Notes: generated by a model not told the origin, from the letters alone. Counted from the first letter of the stretch, positions 12,743 through 20,735 are shown. The stretch: 42,842 bases of DNA from Gemmatimonadaceae bacterium (GCA_025928335.1 JAICJQ010000009.1:1-42842), one strand, 5' to 3'. Translations and numbers: made by a program.

Positions 12743-14500
12743 TCAGGCGGTTGACGCTTTGCGCCGATGACCCAGCTCACGAGCTGTGCGCATCAGCGCC
12801 CGACGGCTCAATTCTGCAGCCTGACGATTGAAGCGACGAACGATCGTGAGCGCCTCTTCGATCGTTTGTGGCGGAACGCCGTTCGCGCACCGCCGAAGGG
12901 TCCGCTCGATCTCTTCGTCGAGGAGCTGCCACTCGCGATGCAGATCATCCGATGTCCAGCCAAGGCGGGCGCGTTGCGCGCCATGCCGCTCCGCAAGGAG
13001 ACGTTGAATCTCAGTTCCGTCGGCGAGCAGGCCTGACGGCTGCCCGCGTGCCTCCTCGACGGCGACGAGCACGGTGCCGACATCGCCGATGTACGTCGCG
13101 ATGTGGTCGGCGAGCTGAGAGTATCTCAACCGCATCGCCGCGTCGGCGAGATCTTCGGCACGTATCCTCGCGACAAAGGCGGCGAGAAGCTGCCCGGCCT
13201 CGCGAATCAGAATTTCGCCAACTTCCGCCACGCCCTGGAGCCGGCTCGCGCCGTCTTGCGGGTCCGATGGCAGCGCCGAAGTCGCGCCGCCGGCTTCCGG
13301 TAAGAACAGCGTGAACACCGAGCCCTTTCCCGGTTCGCTGCGCACGGTGAGATCGCCATGCATCATGCGCGCGAGACGACGGCTGATCGTGAGCCCGAGA
13401 CCCGAACCGTCGCGCGGGCGCGTATGGCCACGTGCGACCTGCGTGAACGGCTCGAAGATGTGCGGGATTTGATCCGCCGGGATACCGATTCCCGTATCGC
13501 TGACACGGACGAAGACCCAACTCCCATCGACGGTGACGCGCGCGTCCGCGGGTGCCATCGCCGCTTGCCCGCATTCGATGCTCACCGTTCCACCGACCGG
13601 TGTGAACTTGAGCGCGTTGTTCAACAGATTGATCAAGATCTGCCGAGTGCGATCTTCGTCGCCTTGAAAGAACAGTGGCACCGCGCTCGGCGACCGCGTG
13701 ATGAGCGTGATGCCGCGCGCATCCGCCGACGCCTGGACCAGGGACACCGCCGCATCGCTGATCGTCCCGAGACGACCGACCCCCATCTGCAGGGTGAGAC
13801 GGCCCGCCTCGATCTTCGCGAGATCGAGCACCTCGTTGACGAGCGACAACAGGTGCCGGCCGCACTCGCGAATGCGCGAGATGTGTCGGCGCTGGTCGTC
13901 GTTGAGTGGTCCAGCGATATCGAGATCGAGGAGCTCGGAGTAGCCGATCACGGCGTTCAGCGGCGTGCGGAGCTCGTGGCTCATCATCGCCAGGAAATCG
14001 GACTTCGCATGACTGGCCGCCTCGGCCTCGGCGCGTCCAATGCGCTCGTGCTCGAGCTGGGCCGCGTGCTCTTCGGCGCGTTTGCGGAGGGTGATGTCCC
14101 TCAGCATGACGAGCCGCGCCGGCTCGCCTTCCCAGTCGATGTCGGCGACGCGCAGCTCGGCCGAAACCGGGGTTCCCCCGGCGTGAACAACCTCGATCTC
14201 GGCGCGCTCGCCGACGACCGCCGGAAAACCGATCTGAGTCCCCACCAACTCGTGCGACGACCGACCGAACAGTTGCTCGGCAGCCGGATTGGCGAAGCGA
14301 ATGACCCCTTCGAGGGTGGCGACGACAATGCCGTCGACCATTCGCTCGACGATTGTTCGCAGAGACGTCTGGGCACGCCGCCGGTCTTTCGGCGGTGCGC
14401 GCCGGCTTTGATCGGAACTGCGGTCCAAGTCGGCGCGGCTCCTGCTGCCGGGGCTATCGGGGGTGATTCGTTCTGTGAGGTTCGACGTTGGGTCGCTCAT
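12743..14500 (-). CDS. PAS sensor histidine kinase with C-terminal RsbRD-like helical domain
   Basis: 585-residue soluble histidine kinase, divergent from kaiB-kaiC. A PAS domain covers about residues 48-140 (IVERMVDGIVVATLEGV to RDITLRKRAEE). A short coiled linker leads to HisKA with H175 in MMSHELRTPLNAVIGYS. The HATPase domain has N-box NLLNNALKF, G1 SDTGIGIP and G2 GSGLGLTIS. After the kinase core come about 160 residues of helices resembling the RsbRD N-terminal/globin-like sensor region (VGEILIREAGQLLAAFVARIR ... RLGWTSDDLHREWQLLDEEI). That domain is normally N-terminal in stress-response antagonists. No receiver, HAMP or membrane helix. An ATG at 14551 is possible but its extra codons look non-coding. 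Likely signalling partner or output of the Kai proteins (inference). Confidence 0.85.
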   Translation of the reverse strand: MSDPTSNLTERITPDSPGSRSRADLDRSSDQSRRAPPKDRRRAQTSLRTIVERMVDGIVVATLEGVIRFANPAAEQLFGRSSHELVGTQIGFPAVVGERAEIEVVHAGGTPVSAELRVADIDWEGEPARLVMLRDITLRKRAEEHAAQLEHERIGRAEAEAASHAKSDFLAMMSHELRTPLNAVIGYSELLDLDIAGPLNDDQRRHISRIRECGRHLLSLVNEVLDLAKIEAGRLTLQMGVGRLGTISDAAVSLVQASADARGITLITRSPSAVPLFFQGDEDRTRQILINLLNNALKFTPVGGTVSIECGQAAMAPADARVTVDGSWVFVRVSDTGIGIPADQIPHIFEPFTQVARGHTRPRDGSGLGLTISRRLARMMHGDLTVRSEPGKGSVFTLFLPEAGGATSALPSDPQDGASRLQGVAEVGEILIREAGQLLAAFVARIRAEDLADAAMRLRYSQLADHIATYIGDVGTVLVAVEEARGQPSGLLADGTEIQRLLAERHGAQRARLGWTSDDLHREWQLLDEEIERTLRRCANGVPPQTIEEALTIVRRFNRQAAELSRRALMRTARELGHRRKASTA

Positions 14501-14638
14501 GAAAACTTGATCCCGCGTCGCGGCTTGCGGTCCTCCAATTACAAACTCCATGCCCGATCACGACGGTCCAAAACCTGCTCGATGGGCGGGCTGGTGCCCG
14601 AATGGAATCGCGGGCAGTTTCAACCCCAGGCACAGTTC

Positions 14639-14650
14639 AAACCCGGGTTT
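14639..14650. promoter_or_regulatory. 12-bp palindrome upstream of kaiB (candidate operator)
   Basis: The perfect palindrome AAACCCGGGTTT lies five bases upstream of the GGAG ribosome binding site of kaiB. It overlaps the second of two near-identical direct repeats, CAGTTTCAACCC (14615-14626) and CAGTTCAAACCC (14633-14644), spaced 18 bases start to start. This is the divergent kinase/kaiB control region of about 170 bases. A regulator-binding role is inferred from symmetry and position only. Confidence 0.4.
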
Positions 14651-14667
14651 AGACGGAGCGATTTGTT

Positions 14668-14967
14668 CTGCCCAAGTACGTTCTCAAACTCTACGTGACG
14701 GGTTCGACGCCACGCACCCAGGTGGCGGTCGCAAACCTTCGACGGATTTGCGAAGCGGAACTCGGCGCCGAATACGATCTCGAGATCATCGACGTCCTCG
14801 AGCACCCGCAAGTCGCAGAAGATCAGCGGATTCTCGCGACGCCGACGCTTGTGAAGCAGCTGCCACCGCCGCTTCGGCGCGTCATCGGCGATCTCTCCGA
14901 CCGGGAAAAAGTCCTTTTCGGCCTCGAGTTACTGCCTTCCGATCGCGCGCCTGGCCAGAGCGCGTGA
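14668..14967 (+). CDS. kaiB: Circadian-clock-type protein KaiB (apparent CTG start)
   Basis: 99-residue thioredoxin-like, fold-switching KaiB. In cyanobacteria KaiB binds the KaiC CI ring and antagonises KaiA. The hallmark segment [20 protein letters not shown] (residues 57-76) keeps the cis-proline cluster, and the N terminus reads [14 protein letters not shown] like canonical KaiB. There is no ATG, GTG or TTG between the in-frame stop at 14650 and V10: the GTG at 14695 would remove strand 1. The CTG at 14668 gives exactly the expected N terminus and follows a GGAG (14655-14658) at nine bases, so CTG initiation is proposed. kaiC begins 24 bases downstream. Family assignment is firm, the start codon inferred. 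Confidence 0.9.
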   Translation: MPKYVLKLYVTGSTPRTQVAVANLRRICEAELGAEYDLEIIDVLEHPQVAEDQRILATPTLVKQLPPPLRRVIGDLSDREKVLFGLELLPSDRAPGQSA

Positions 14968-14991
14968 GACCGTTCACGCTGACATCGTTCC

Positions 14992-16524
14992 ATGACTGCG
15001 CCCGACATGCTCATCGCCGTGCATAAGGCTCCGACCGGCATCTCGAGCTTCGATCTCATCGCTCGCGGCGGCCTTCCCGAGGGGAGGACGACGCTCGTCT
15101 CGGGGACCGCGGGCAGCGGGAAAACGGTCTTCGCCATGCAATTCCTCGCCGCCGGCATCCAGACCGTCGGCGACTCAGGCGTGTTCGTCACATTCGAGGA
15201 ATCGGCGGCCGACATTCGCGCCAACATGCAAAACTTCGGCTGGGATCTCGACGGGTGGGAGCGGAAAGGCAAGCTCGCCTTCGTCGACGCATCGCCCGAT
15301 CCGTCCGTGGAGACGATCGAGAGCGGACAGTTTGATCTTGGCGCACTCCTGGCACGTGTCGAAAACGCCATCAAGCGCGTCGGTGCCAAGCGGGTCGCCG
15401 TCGACTCGCTCGGCGCCGTGTTCACGCAGTTCGCGGATCAGAGTACCGTGCGCCGCGAGCTGTTCCGAATTGCCTGGGCGCTCAAGTCCGCCGGCATGAC
15501 GGCGATTCTCACGGCCGAGCGCACGGAGGAGTATGGTCCCGTCGCGCGATTCGGCGTCGAGGAGTTCATCGCCGACAACGTGATGGTGCTGCGCAACAGA
15601 CTGGAAGATGAGAATCGCCGGCGCACGATCGAGATCATCAAGTTCCGCGGAACGGATCACCAAAAAGGCGAGGTCCCCTTCACGATCGTCGCGGGCGAGG
15701 GCTTCGTCGTCCTTCCGCTGTCGGCAATGCAGCTCAAGCAGAAATCGTCGGACGTGCGCATCTCGTCGGGGAACGCGGAGCTCGATCGAATGTGCGGCGG
15801 CGGCTTCTTTCGCGATTCGGTCATTCTCGCGTCGGGCGCGACGGGAACGGGAAAGACACTCCTCGTCACCGAGTTCCTGCGCGGCGGCGCGGAGGCGGGA
15901 GAGCGCTCGCTCCTCGTGGCGTTCGAGGAGAGCCGCGACCAACTGTTCCGCAACGCCATCAGCTGGGGCGCCGACTTCGAGAAGATGGAACGCGAAGGCA
16001 AGCTCCGGCTCATTTGCGACTACCCCGAGGTGAACGGGCTCGAGGACTGGCTTCTCGCGATCCAGCGAGAGGTGGCTGACTTCAAACCGACGCGTCTCGC
16101 CCTCGACAGCCTTTCGGCGCTCGAACGTGTCGGCACGACCAAAGCCTTCCGCGAGTTCGTGATCGGGCTGACGTCGTTCGTGAAACATCAGGAGATCACC
16201 GGACTCATGACATCGACGACGCCGACCTTGATGGGCGGAGCGTCGATCACGGAAGGGCACATCTCCACGTTGACCGATTCGATCGTGCTGTTGCGCTACG
16301 TCGAGATGTTCGGCGAGATGAAGCGCGGCGTGACCGTCCTCAAGATGCGCGGCTCGGCGCACGACAAGGGCATTCGTGAGTTCACGATCGACCGCGGCGG
16401 CATGCACGTAGGTCAGCCGTTCAGGAACGTCACGGGAATTTTGGCCGGGACGCCGGTGCATCTGTCGCCCGGCGACATCGAGCGCGTTTGGAGCCAGTTG
16501 GATACCGACTCGGACGGCGCTTAG
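14992..16524 (+). CDS. kaiC: Circadian clock ATPase/autokinase KaiC
   Basis: 510-residue double-domain RecA-like ATPase close in length to cyanobacterial KaiC (519). CI has Walker A GTAGSGKT (38-45) and the catalytic pair E69-E70. CII has GATGTGKT (282-289) and E312-E313 (AFEESRDQLFRNAISWG). The autophosphorylation region reads SITEGHISTLTD, keeping the Ser/Thr pair S425-T426 (equivalent to S431/T432 of Synechococcus) and T420 (equivalent to T426). It should therefore form hexamers and cycle phosphate as a timer or KaiB-regulated switch. No KaiA is present here, as in most non-cyanobacterial kaiBC loci. It forms an operon with kaiB, and ten bases after its stop a riboswitch begins. Confidence 0.95.
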   Translation: MTAPDMLIAVHKAPTGISSFDLIARGGLPEGRTTLVSGTAGSGKTVFAMQFLAAGIQTVGDSGVFVTFEESAADIRANMQNFGWDLDGWERKGKLAFVDASPDPSVETIESGQFDLGALLARVENAIKRVGAKRVAVDSLGAVFTQFADQSTVRRELFRIAWALKSAGMTAILTAERTEEYGPVARFGVEEFIADNVMVLRNRLEDENRRRTIEIIKFRGTDHQKGEVPFTIVAGEGFVVLPLSAMQLKQKSSDVRISSGNAELDRMCGGGFFRDSVILASGATGTGKTLLVTEFLRGGAEAGERSLLVAFEESRDQLFRNAISWGADFEKMEREGKLRLICDYPEVNGLEDWLLAIQREVADFKPTRLALDSLSALERVGTTKAFREFVIGLTSFVKHQEITGLMTSTTPTLMGGASITEGHISTLTDSIVLLRYVEMFGEMKRGVTVLKMRGSAHDKGIREFTIDRGGMHVGQPFRNVTGILAGTPVHLSPGDIERVWSQLDTDSDGA

Positions 16525-16533
16525 CTTACGACT

Positions 16534-16618
16534 TTGACCGGGGTGCCTGCCCACGTCGGGCGCAGGCTGAGAGAGTCCCGTAGAACCTGATCCGGCTAAT
16601 ACCGGCGTAGGGAGTCAG
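16534..16618 (+). promoter_or_regulatory. TPP riboswitch (THI element)
   Basis: The segment carries the conserved blocks of the thiamine pyrophosphate aptamer in order: GGGGTGCC (16540-16547), GGCTGAGA (16565-16572), CCCGTAGAACCTGATCCGG (16577-16595), and TAATACCGGCGTAGGGA (16598-16614 region). P1 can pair 16535-16538 (TGAC) with 16614-16617 (GTCA). The start codon of the TonB receptor is at 16622. The only good Shine-Dalgarno sequence, GGGAG at 16610-16614, lies inside the aptamer's conserved 3' strand. Ligand binding should therefore block ribosome access directly, with no separate expression platform. Identification is from consensus; the direct occlusion is inferred. Confidence 0.95.
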
Positions 16619-16621
16619 TCA

Positions 16622-18715
16622 ATGAGATTCGTTCGTCCGGCGACCAAGGTCGCCCGCGCGCGATGCGCGCTCGTCCTGCTGTCCGTCAGTGTTGTTCCCG
16701 TCCTACGCGCTTCGGCGCAAGCGGTCGCGCGCGACTCCGCTCGCAGCGACACGACGCGGGCTCAACGTCTCGAGCGCGTCACCGTATCGGCGGTGCGGTC
16801 GTCGAACGACGCGCCGGTGTCGCGGAAAACGCTGGGTCAGAACGACCTCGCGCCACGCTACTTCGGTCAGGACGTTCCGCTCTTGCTTCAAGGGCCGGCG
16901 CCGTCGCTGACGTCGTACGCCGAAACCGGAAATTATTGGGGGTACAGCTACATCCGCCTTCGCGGCATCGACCAGTCGCGGATCAATCTCACCCTCGACG
17001 GAATTCCGCTCAACGATCCCGAGGACCAGGTTCTCTACTTCGCGGACTTTCCAGATCTCGCAAACAGCCTTGGCTCGGTTCAGGTGCAGCGGGGCGTCGG
17101 CACGAGCAGCAACGGGACCGCGGCGTACGCGGGATCGATCAACATGGAATCGGTTCCGCTCGGAGTCGCGGCATTGTCCGCCAATGTTCAGGCCGAGCGC
17201 GGCTCGTTCGGCTCGAAGCGATACAGCGCCGAGTATCAAAGTGGTTTGATGCCGACGCGGTTCGCGTGGTACGGGCGCGTGTCGTCACTCAGCACGAATG
17301 GGTACCGCTATCACTCCGGCGTCGAAGGCAAATCAATTTTTCTGAGCGCCGGCTATTTCGGCGATCGCGACATCCTCAAAGTCACGGCGACCACAGGCAC
17401 GATGCGCGACACGATGGCGTATCTGGCCGTACCGGTCACGGATCTGGACACGAACCGGCGCATCAACCCGCTCACGCCGCGCGAGCGCGATGGCTTCACG
17501 GAACGGTTGGCGGCACTCTCCTACACGCACGCCTTCACGTCCGGGACCAGCTGGTCGACGACCGCGTATCGCATCTCGGCCGGCGGCGACTACGACGTCC
17601 AGCTCGATTCGCTCCAGCAGTTCAACCTCGACTTCACGTGGTATGGAGTCACGAGTGCGTTCACCGTGCAGCGTCGCCGCGTGCGTTTCGATGCGGGGAT
17701 GAACGCCAACACCTATTCGCGCGATCACTTCGCCTTCCAGCATCCGGATCTCGACAACCCGCTGTACTTCAACACGGGCCACAAGCAGGACGCGAGCACG
17801 TTCGCCAAGCTCGCTTATGCGGTTGGCAGCGCGACGCTGTTCGGCGACGTCCAGGCTCGCTGGGCAAAATTCCGCTACACGCCGGACGCACACGCCGGCA
17901 TCTCGGAACAGTCCGTCGATTGGACTTTTCTGAACCCTAAAGTCGGTGCGTCGTATACGCTCACGAAGGCATGGTCCCTTTACGGATCATTCGGCGCGAA
18001 CACCCGGGAGCCGGCGCGAAGCGACATGTTCGCCGGCTTCGATAATCTCGACACGTCGAACGTCGCGTTTGTCGGCGACCTGCGACGCGTGAAGCCCGAG
18101 CGCGTTCGCGACGTCGAGGCGGGAACGATGTTTCACTCGTCGGCGCTCGACATTCAGGCCGACGTCTACGACATGCAGTTCCACGATGAGATCACACCGA
18201 TCGGCGCCTTGAGTTACATCGGCACGCCGCTTCGAAAGAACGTGAACTCGAGCTACCGACGCGGTGTCGAAGCCGACGCGACGATCCGAGGGATCCCGCA
18301 TACGCTTCTCTCCGGCAACATCACACTGAGCCGCAATCGTATTCAGGCGTTCACCGATTCCACGATCGACATCCCGGTCACCTATCGCGACGTCGAACCG
18401 CTGCTCACGCCGCGCGCGACGGCCTATGGCCGTGCCGCGGTCGCGACGTCGAAGTACCTCTGGCTCGCCGCGGATGTTCGCTACACCGGCGAGTCCTTCC
18501 TTCAGAACAACAGCGACCCGGCCTTCGTGCTTCCCGCCGCCACAACGCTCGATCTGAGCGCATCGCTTCACGAGCCGGGCTTCGAGCTCCTCTTCCGCGC
18601 GAACAACGTGACGAACAGCCGGAAGTATGGCAGCGGCTACGCGAGTGGGACGGTGCCGGCGTACTATGTGCTGCCGCCGAGGAACTTTTTTGTTACGGTG
18701 AAGCTCGGGACCTGA
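16622..18715 (+). CDS. TonB-dependent receptor, TPP-riboswitch controlled
   Basis: 697-residue outer-membrane receptor. A signal peptide (about 1-33) is followed by a short TonB-box-like stretch LERVTVSAVR. The plug domain (about 60-185) contains YIRLRGIDQSRINLTLDGIPLN and GSVQVQRGVGTSSNGTAAYAGSINM. A 22-strand barrel follows and ends in NFFVTVKLGT. The TPP riboswitch immediately upstream, with its aptamer overlapping the ribosome binding site, predicts uptake of thiamine, TPP or a thiamine precursor. It would use TonB/ExbBD energy coupling encoded elsewhere. No inner-membrane thiamine transporter is adjacent. Two tandem hairpins after the stop probably terminate the transcript. Confidence 0.92.
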   Translation: MRFVRPATKVARARCALVLLSVSVVPVLRASAQAVARDSARSDTTRAQRLERVTVSAVRSSNDAPVSRKTLGQNDLAPRYFGQDVPLLLQGPAPSLTSYAETGNYWGYSYIRLRGIDQSRINLTLDGIPLNDPEDQVLYFADFPDLANSLGSVQVQRGVGTSSNGTAAYAGSINMESVPLGVAALSANVQAERGSFGSKRYSAEYQSGLMPTRFAWYGRVSSLSTNGYRYHSGVEGKSIFLSAGYFGDRDILKVTATTGTMRDTMAYLAVPVTDLDTNRRINPLTPRERDGFTERLAALSYTHAFTSGTSWSTTAYRISAGGDYDVQLDSLQQFNLDFTWYGVTSAFTVQRRRVRFDAGMNANTYSRDHFAFQHPDLDNPLYFNTGHKQDASTFAKLAYAVGSATLFGDVQARWAKFRYTPDAHAGISEQSVDWTFLNPKVGASYTLTKAWSLYGSFGANTREPARSDMFAGFDNLDTSNVAFVGDLRRVKPERVRDVEAGTMFHSSALDIQADVYDMQFHDEITPIGALSYIGTPLRKNVNSSYRRGVEADATIRGIPHTLLSGNITLSRNRIQAFTDSTIDIPVTYRDVEPLLTPRATAYGRAAVATSKYLWLAADVRYTGESFLQNNSDPAFVLPAATTLDLSASLHEPGFELLFRANNVTNSRKYGSGYASGTVPAYYVLPPRNFFVTVKLGT

Positions 18716-18745
18716 GGAGGACCGGGCCGGAGCGTCCCGGGAACA

Positions 18746-18793
18746 CGGGCCCTTCGGGCCCGCGGTGCACGCGCGGCCTGAGGCCGCGCGTGC
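18746..18793. terminator. Tandem GC hairpins after the TonB receptor gene
   Basis: Two consecutive perfect hairpins: a 7-bp stem at 18746-18762 (CGGGCCC, loop TTC) and a 12-bp stem at 18767-18793 (GCACGCGCGGCC, loop TGA). No T-tract follows, so the site is either a weak or Rho-assisted terminator or a dispersed GC-rich palindrome. It sits between the receptor stop and the copper-storage-like gene. Confidence 0.5.
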
Positions 18794-18856
18794 CCCCAAT
18801 CACTCCCCTAGCACACATCCTGCGCGCTCACCCACGCCCCTCACACGGAGACCGGA

Positions 18857-19255
18857 ATGCCCGACAGCCACCGGCATGACATCGAAGTCGCCCACGATGC
18901 GCATGACCAGGCGCACGACGATCTGCAGGAGTGCGTCGAAGAATGCCTTAACTGCCACGCGGTCTGTACCTTGACGCTTCAGCATTGCATCGCGAGCGGC
19001 GGCGAGTATACCGAGGTCAACCTGCTCGGCGTCCTGCTCGATTGTGCCGAGCTGTGCCAGACGAGCGCCAACTTCATGCTGCGGGGCTCGCCATATCATG
19101 TCATCACCTGCGGTGCCTGCGCCGAGCTCTGCCGCGCGTGCGAAGAAGCCTGTCGGACACACGCCGGCGATGAACAACTCGCGCATTGCGCCGATGTGTG
19201 CGCTTCTTGCGCTGACAGCTGTGACCGCATGGCGCGGATGGGGAGCGACGAGTAG
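18857..19255 (+). CDS. Cysteine-rich four-helix copper-storage-type protein (Csp/DUF326)
   Basis: 132-residue protein with 16 cysteines arranged along predicted amphipathic helices in CxxxC and CxxC spacings, for example ECVEECLNCHAVC, TCGACAELCRACEEAC and HCADVCASCADSC. This is the pattern of Csp-type four-helix bundles, whose inward-facing cysteines hold many Cu(I) ions. The N terminus is His/Asp-rich (about residues 1-22) and could help metal loading. No signal peptide or Tat motif is visible, so it is expected to be cytosolic like Csp3. GGAG lies a few bases before the ATG. No copper pump or chaperone gene is nearby. Family is clear; copper storage is inferred from family. Confidence 0.85.
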   Translation: MPDSHRHDIEVAHDAHDQAHDDLQECVEECLNCHAVCTLTLQHCIASGGEYTEVNLLGVLLDCAELCQTSANFMLRGSPYHVITCGACAELCRACEEACRTHAGDEQLAHCADVCASCADSCDRMARMGSDE

Positions 19256-19275
19256 GTCGTGGGGTACCAAGAAAC

Positions 19276-19782
19276 ATGAGAAAACTCAGTCGTAGCGTGT
19301 TGGTCACCATGGTGGCCGCGTCGCTCGGGGCGGCGCCGGCATTCGCGCAGGTGCGTGTGTCGGAGCGCGGACAGCCAAAGACTCCGTTCAGCACGACCGA
19401 CTTCGGTCGCTTGCGATGGCTCGAGGGAAGCTGGGTCGGGACCGCCGCCGGCGAACCGTCGGTCTATGAGCGCTACCACATTTCGAGTGATTCCACGATC
19501 GACGTCACGTATTACCGCGACTCGGCCTTTACGCAGGAGGCCGGAACGGGTCGCGTCTATCTCGCCGCGGGTCGCGTGTACCAGGCATTTGGTCCAGGCC
19601 GATGGGGCGCGACGCAGGTTGACAGCGCCGGTGCGTACTTCGTCCCACAGGTAAACGCTCACAACACATTTGCCTGGTCGGTCGTTTCACCCGACGAATG
19701 GACGGCGACAATGCGGACTGGGCTGAGTGGCCGTGAACGCATAACCGTCTACCGAATGCGGCGCGTCGGCCCGCGGCGGTAG
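19276..19782 (+). CDS. Secreted DUF6265-like protein
   Basis: 168-residue exported protein of unknown function. A signal peptide with cleavage after AFA (about residue 24) is clear. The mature part begins with LRWLEGSWVGTAAGEPSVYERY, the motif of DUF6265-type proteins, which fold as a lipocalin-like small barrel. The rest is a run of predicted beta strands (STIDVTYYRD, GRVYLAAGRVYQAFG, NTFAWSVVSPDEWTATM). No catalytic residues can be named. It starts 20 bases after the copper-storage-type gene, so the two may share a transcript, although nothing links their functions. Confidence 0.65.
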   Translation: MRKLSRSVLVTMVAASLGAAPAFAQVRVSERGQPKTPFSTTDFGRLRWLEGSWVGTAAGEPSVYERYHISSDSTIDVTYYRDSAFTQEAGTGRVYLAAGRVYQAFGPGRWGATQVDSAGAYFVPQVNAHNTFAWSVVSPDEWTATMRTGLSGRERITVYRMRRVGPRR

Positions 19783-19810
19783 GCCGCCCTCTTGCACTAG
19801 CATCGCGGTG

Positions 19811-20725
19811 ATGTCTGACCGCGATTCGTCGATTCCGCTGGGGCGCGAGCCCGCTGACGACGACCGTCGGAACTCCGGCGATCGCCGCCGCGAGGTAACG
19901 CTCGGCCGCCGAGTTCGTCGCGATCCGCTCAAGACACTGTTCGGCATCGCGACTCGCGACGTCGCGATCATCATCGGCTGTCTCGCGGCGATCATCGTTG
20001 CGGTCCGCTTCATCCATCCGATCTTCGCCAACCAGCCGACCGTCGCGCAGGCGATCACGCAAAAGCTTCCGGCGACGAAAGCTGTGCTCGCCCCGACGCC
20101 GCCCGACACGGACCGCCTGGCGCAACTCCTCAAATCACCACAGTTCGAGACCGACCGCCAAGCGTTCGCCGCGAGCTTGGTGAAGACGGGACGAATGAAC
20201 CAGGCCCGGGCGGATTCGATCTCGTACTACGCGGTCCGTGAGTCGTATCGCTACGGCATTCCGCCCGCCGTCGTCTTCGGTGTCATGCTGACCGAGAACG
20301 CGCTGTTCGTGAGCAGCGCGATGTCCAACGTCGGCGCGGTCGGCCTGATGCAGGTCTATCCGAAAATCTGGCTCAAGGAGTTGCGGAACAAGTTCGGCTC
20401 CGACTTGGCCGCTGATTCCACGAACTTGAAATACGGGATTTACATCCTCAGCACGTACATCAAACATTCGTCCGATTCTGGCGGCGTCGCGGCCGGAGAT
20501 CTCAGCAAGGGACTGCTGAGGTACAACGGCTGTGTCCATGGAAGCAACACTCCGAACTGCGGAACCTATCCTGCCAAGGTGAAGACCTACGTCGAGAAGC
20601 AGGGCGGCTCAATCTGCGGCGACAAGGGTTTCTACGACTGCATCGCTCGGCCGTTCATCGCCGGTCTGTTCGGAAAGGGCCTGTTGGCGGACCGGTCGCC
20701 TCCCGACTCGGCGAAGACCAAATAG
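19811..20725 (+). CDS. Membrane-anchored lytic transglycosylase (SLT domain)
   Basis: 304-residue protein that cleaves the glycan strand of peptidoglycan between MurNAc and GlcNAc, forming 1,6-anhydroMurNAc. A charged cytoplasmic tail (about 1-48) is followed by one membrane helix (about 50-70) and a periplasmic goose-lysozyme-like SLT domain. The catalytic glutamate is E162 in VVFGVMLTEN, and the second motif is NVGAVGLMQVYP. The C-terminal part has four cysteines that may form disulfides. A GTG one codon before the chosen ATG is an equal start. The stop lies ten bases from the convergent oxidoreductase gene. Confidence 0.88.
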   Translation: MSDRDSSIPLGREPADDDRRNSGDRRREVTLGRRVRRDPLKTLFGIATRDVAIIIGCLAAIIVAVRFIHPIFANQPTVAQAITQKLPATKAVLAPTPPDTDRLAQLLKSPQFETDRQAFAASLVKTGRMNQARADSISYYAVRESYRYGIPPAVVFGVMLTENALFVSSAMSNVGAVGLMQVYPKIWLKELRNKFGSDLAADSTNLKYGIYILSTYIKHSSDSGGVAAGDLSKGLLRYNGCVHGSNTPNCGTYPAKVKTYVEKQGGSICGDKGFYDCIARPFIAGLFGKGLLADRSPPDSAKTK

Positions 20726-20735
20726 ACGCGCACGC

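Noticed and set aside
13358..14698. 446-codon open frame opposite the PAS kinase
   Set aside because: Shadow of the kinase gene with no domain match, and it overlaps the kaiB start region.
15175..16554. 459-codon open frame opposite kaiC
   Set aside because: Mirror frame of a highly conserved gene; Arg/His-rich composition.
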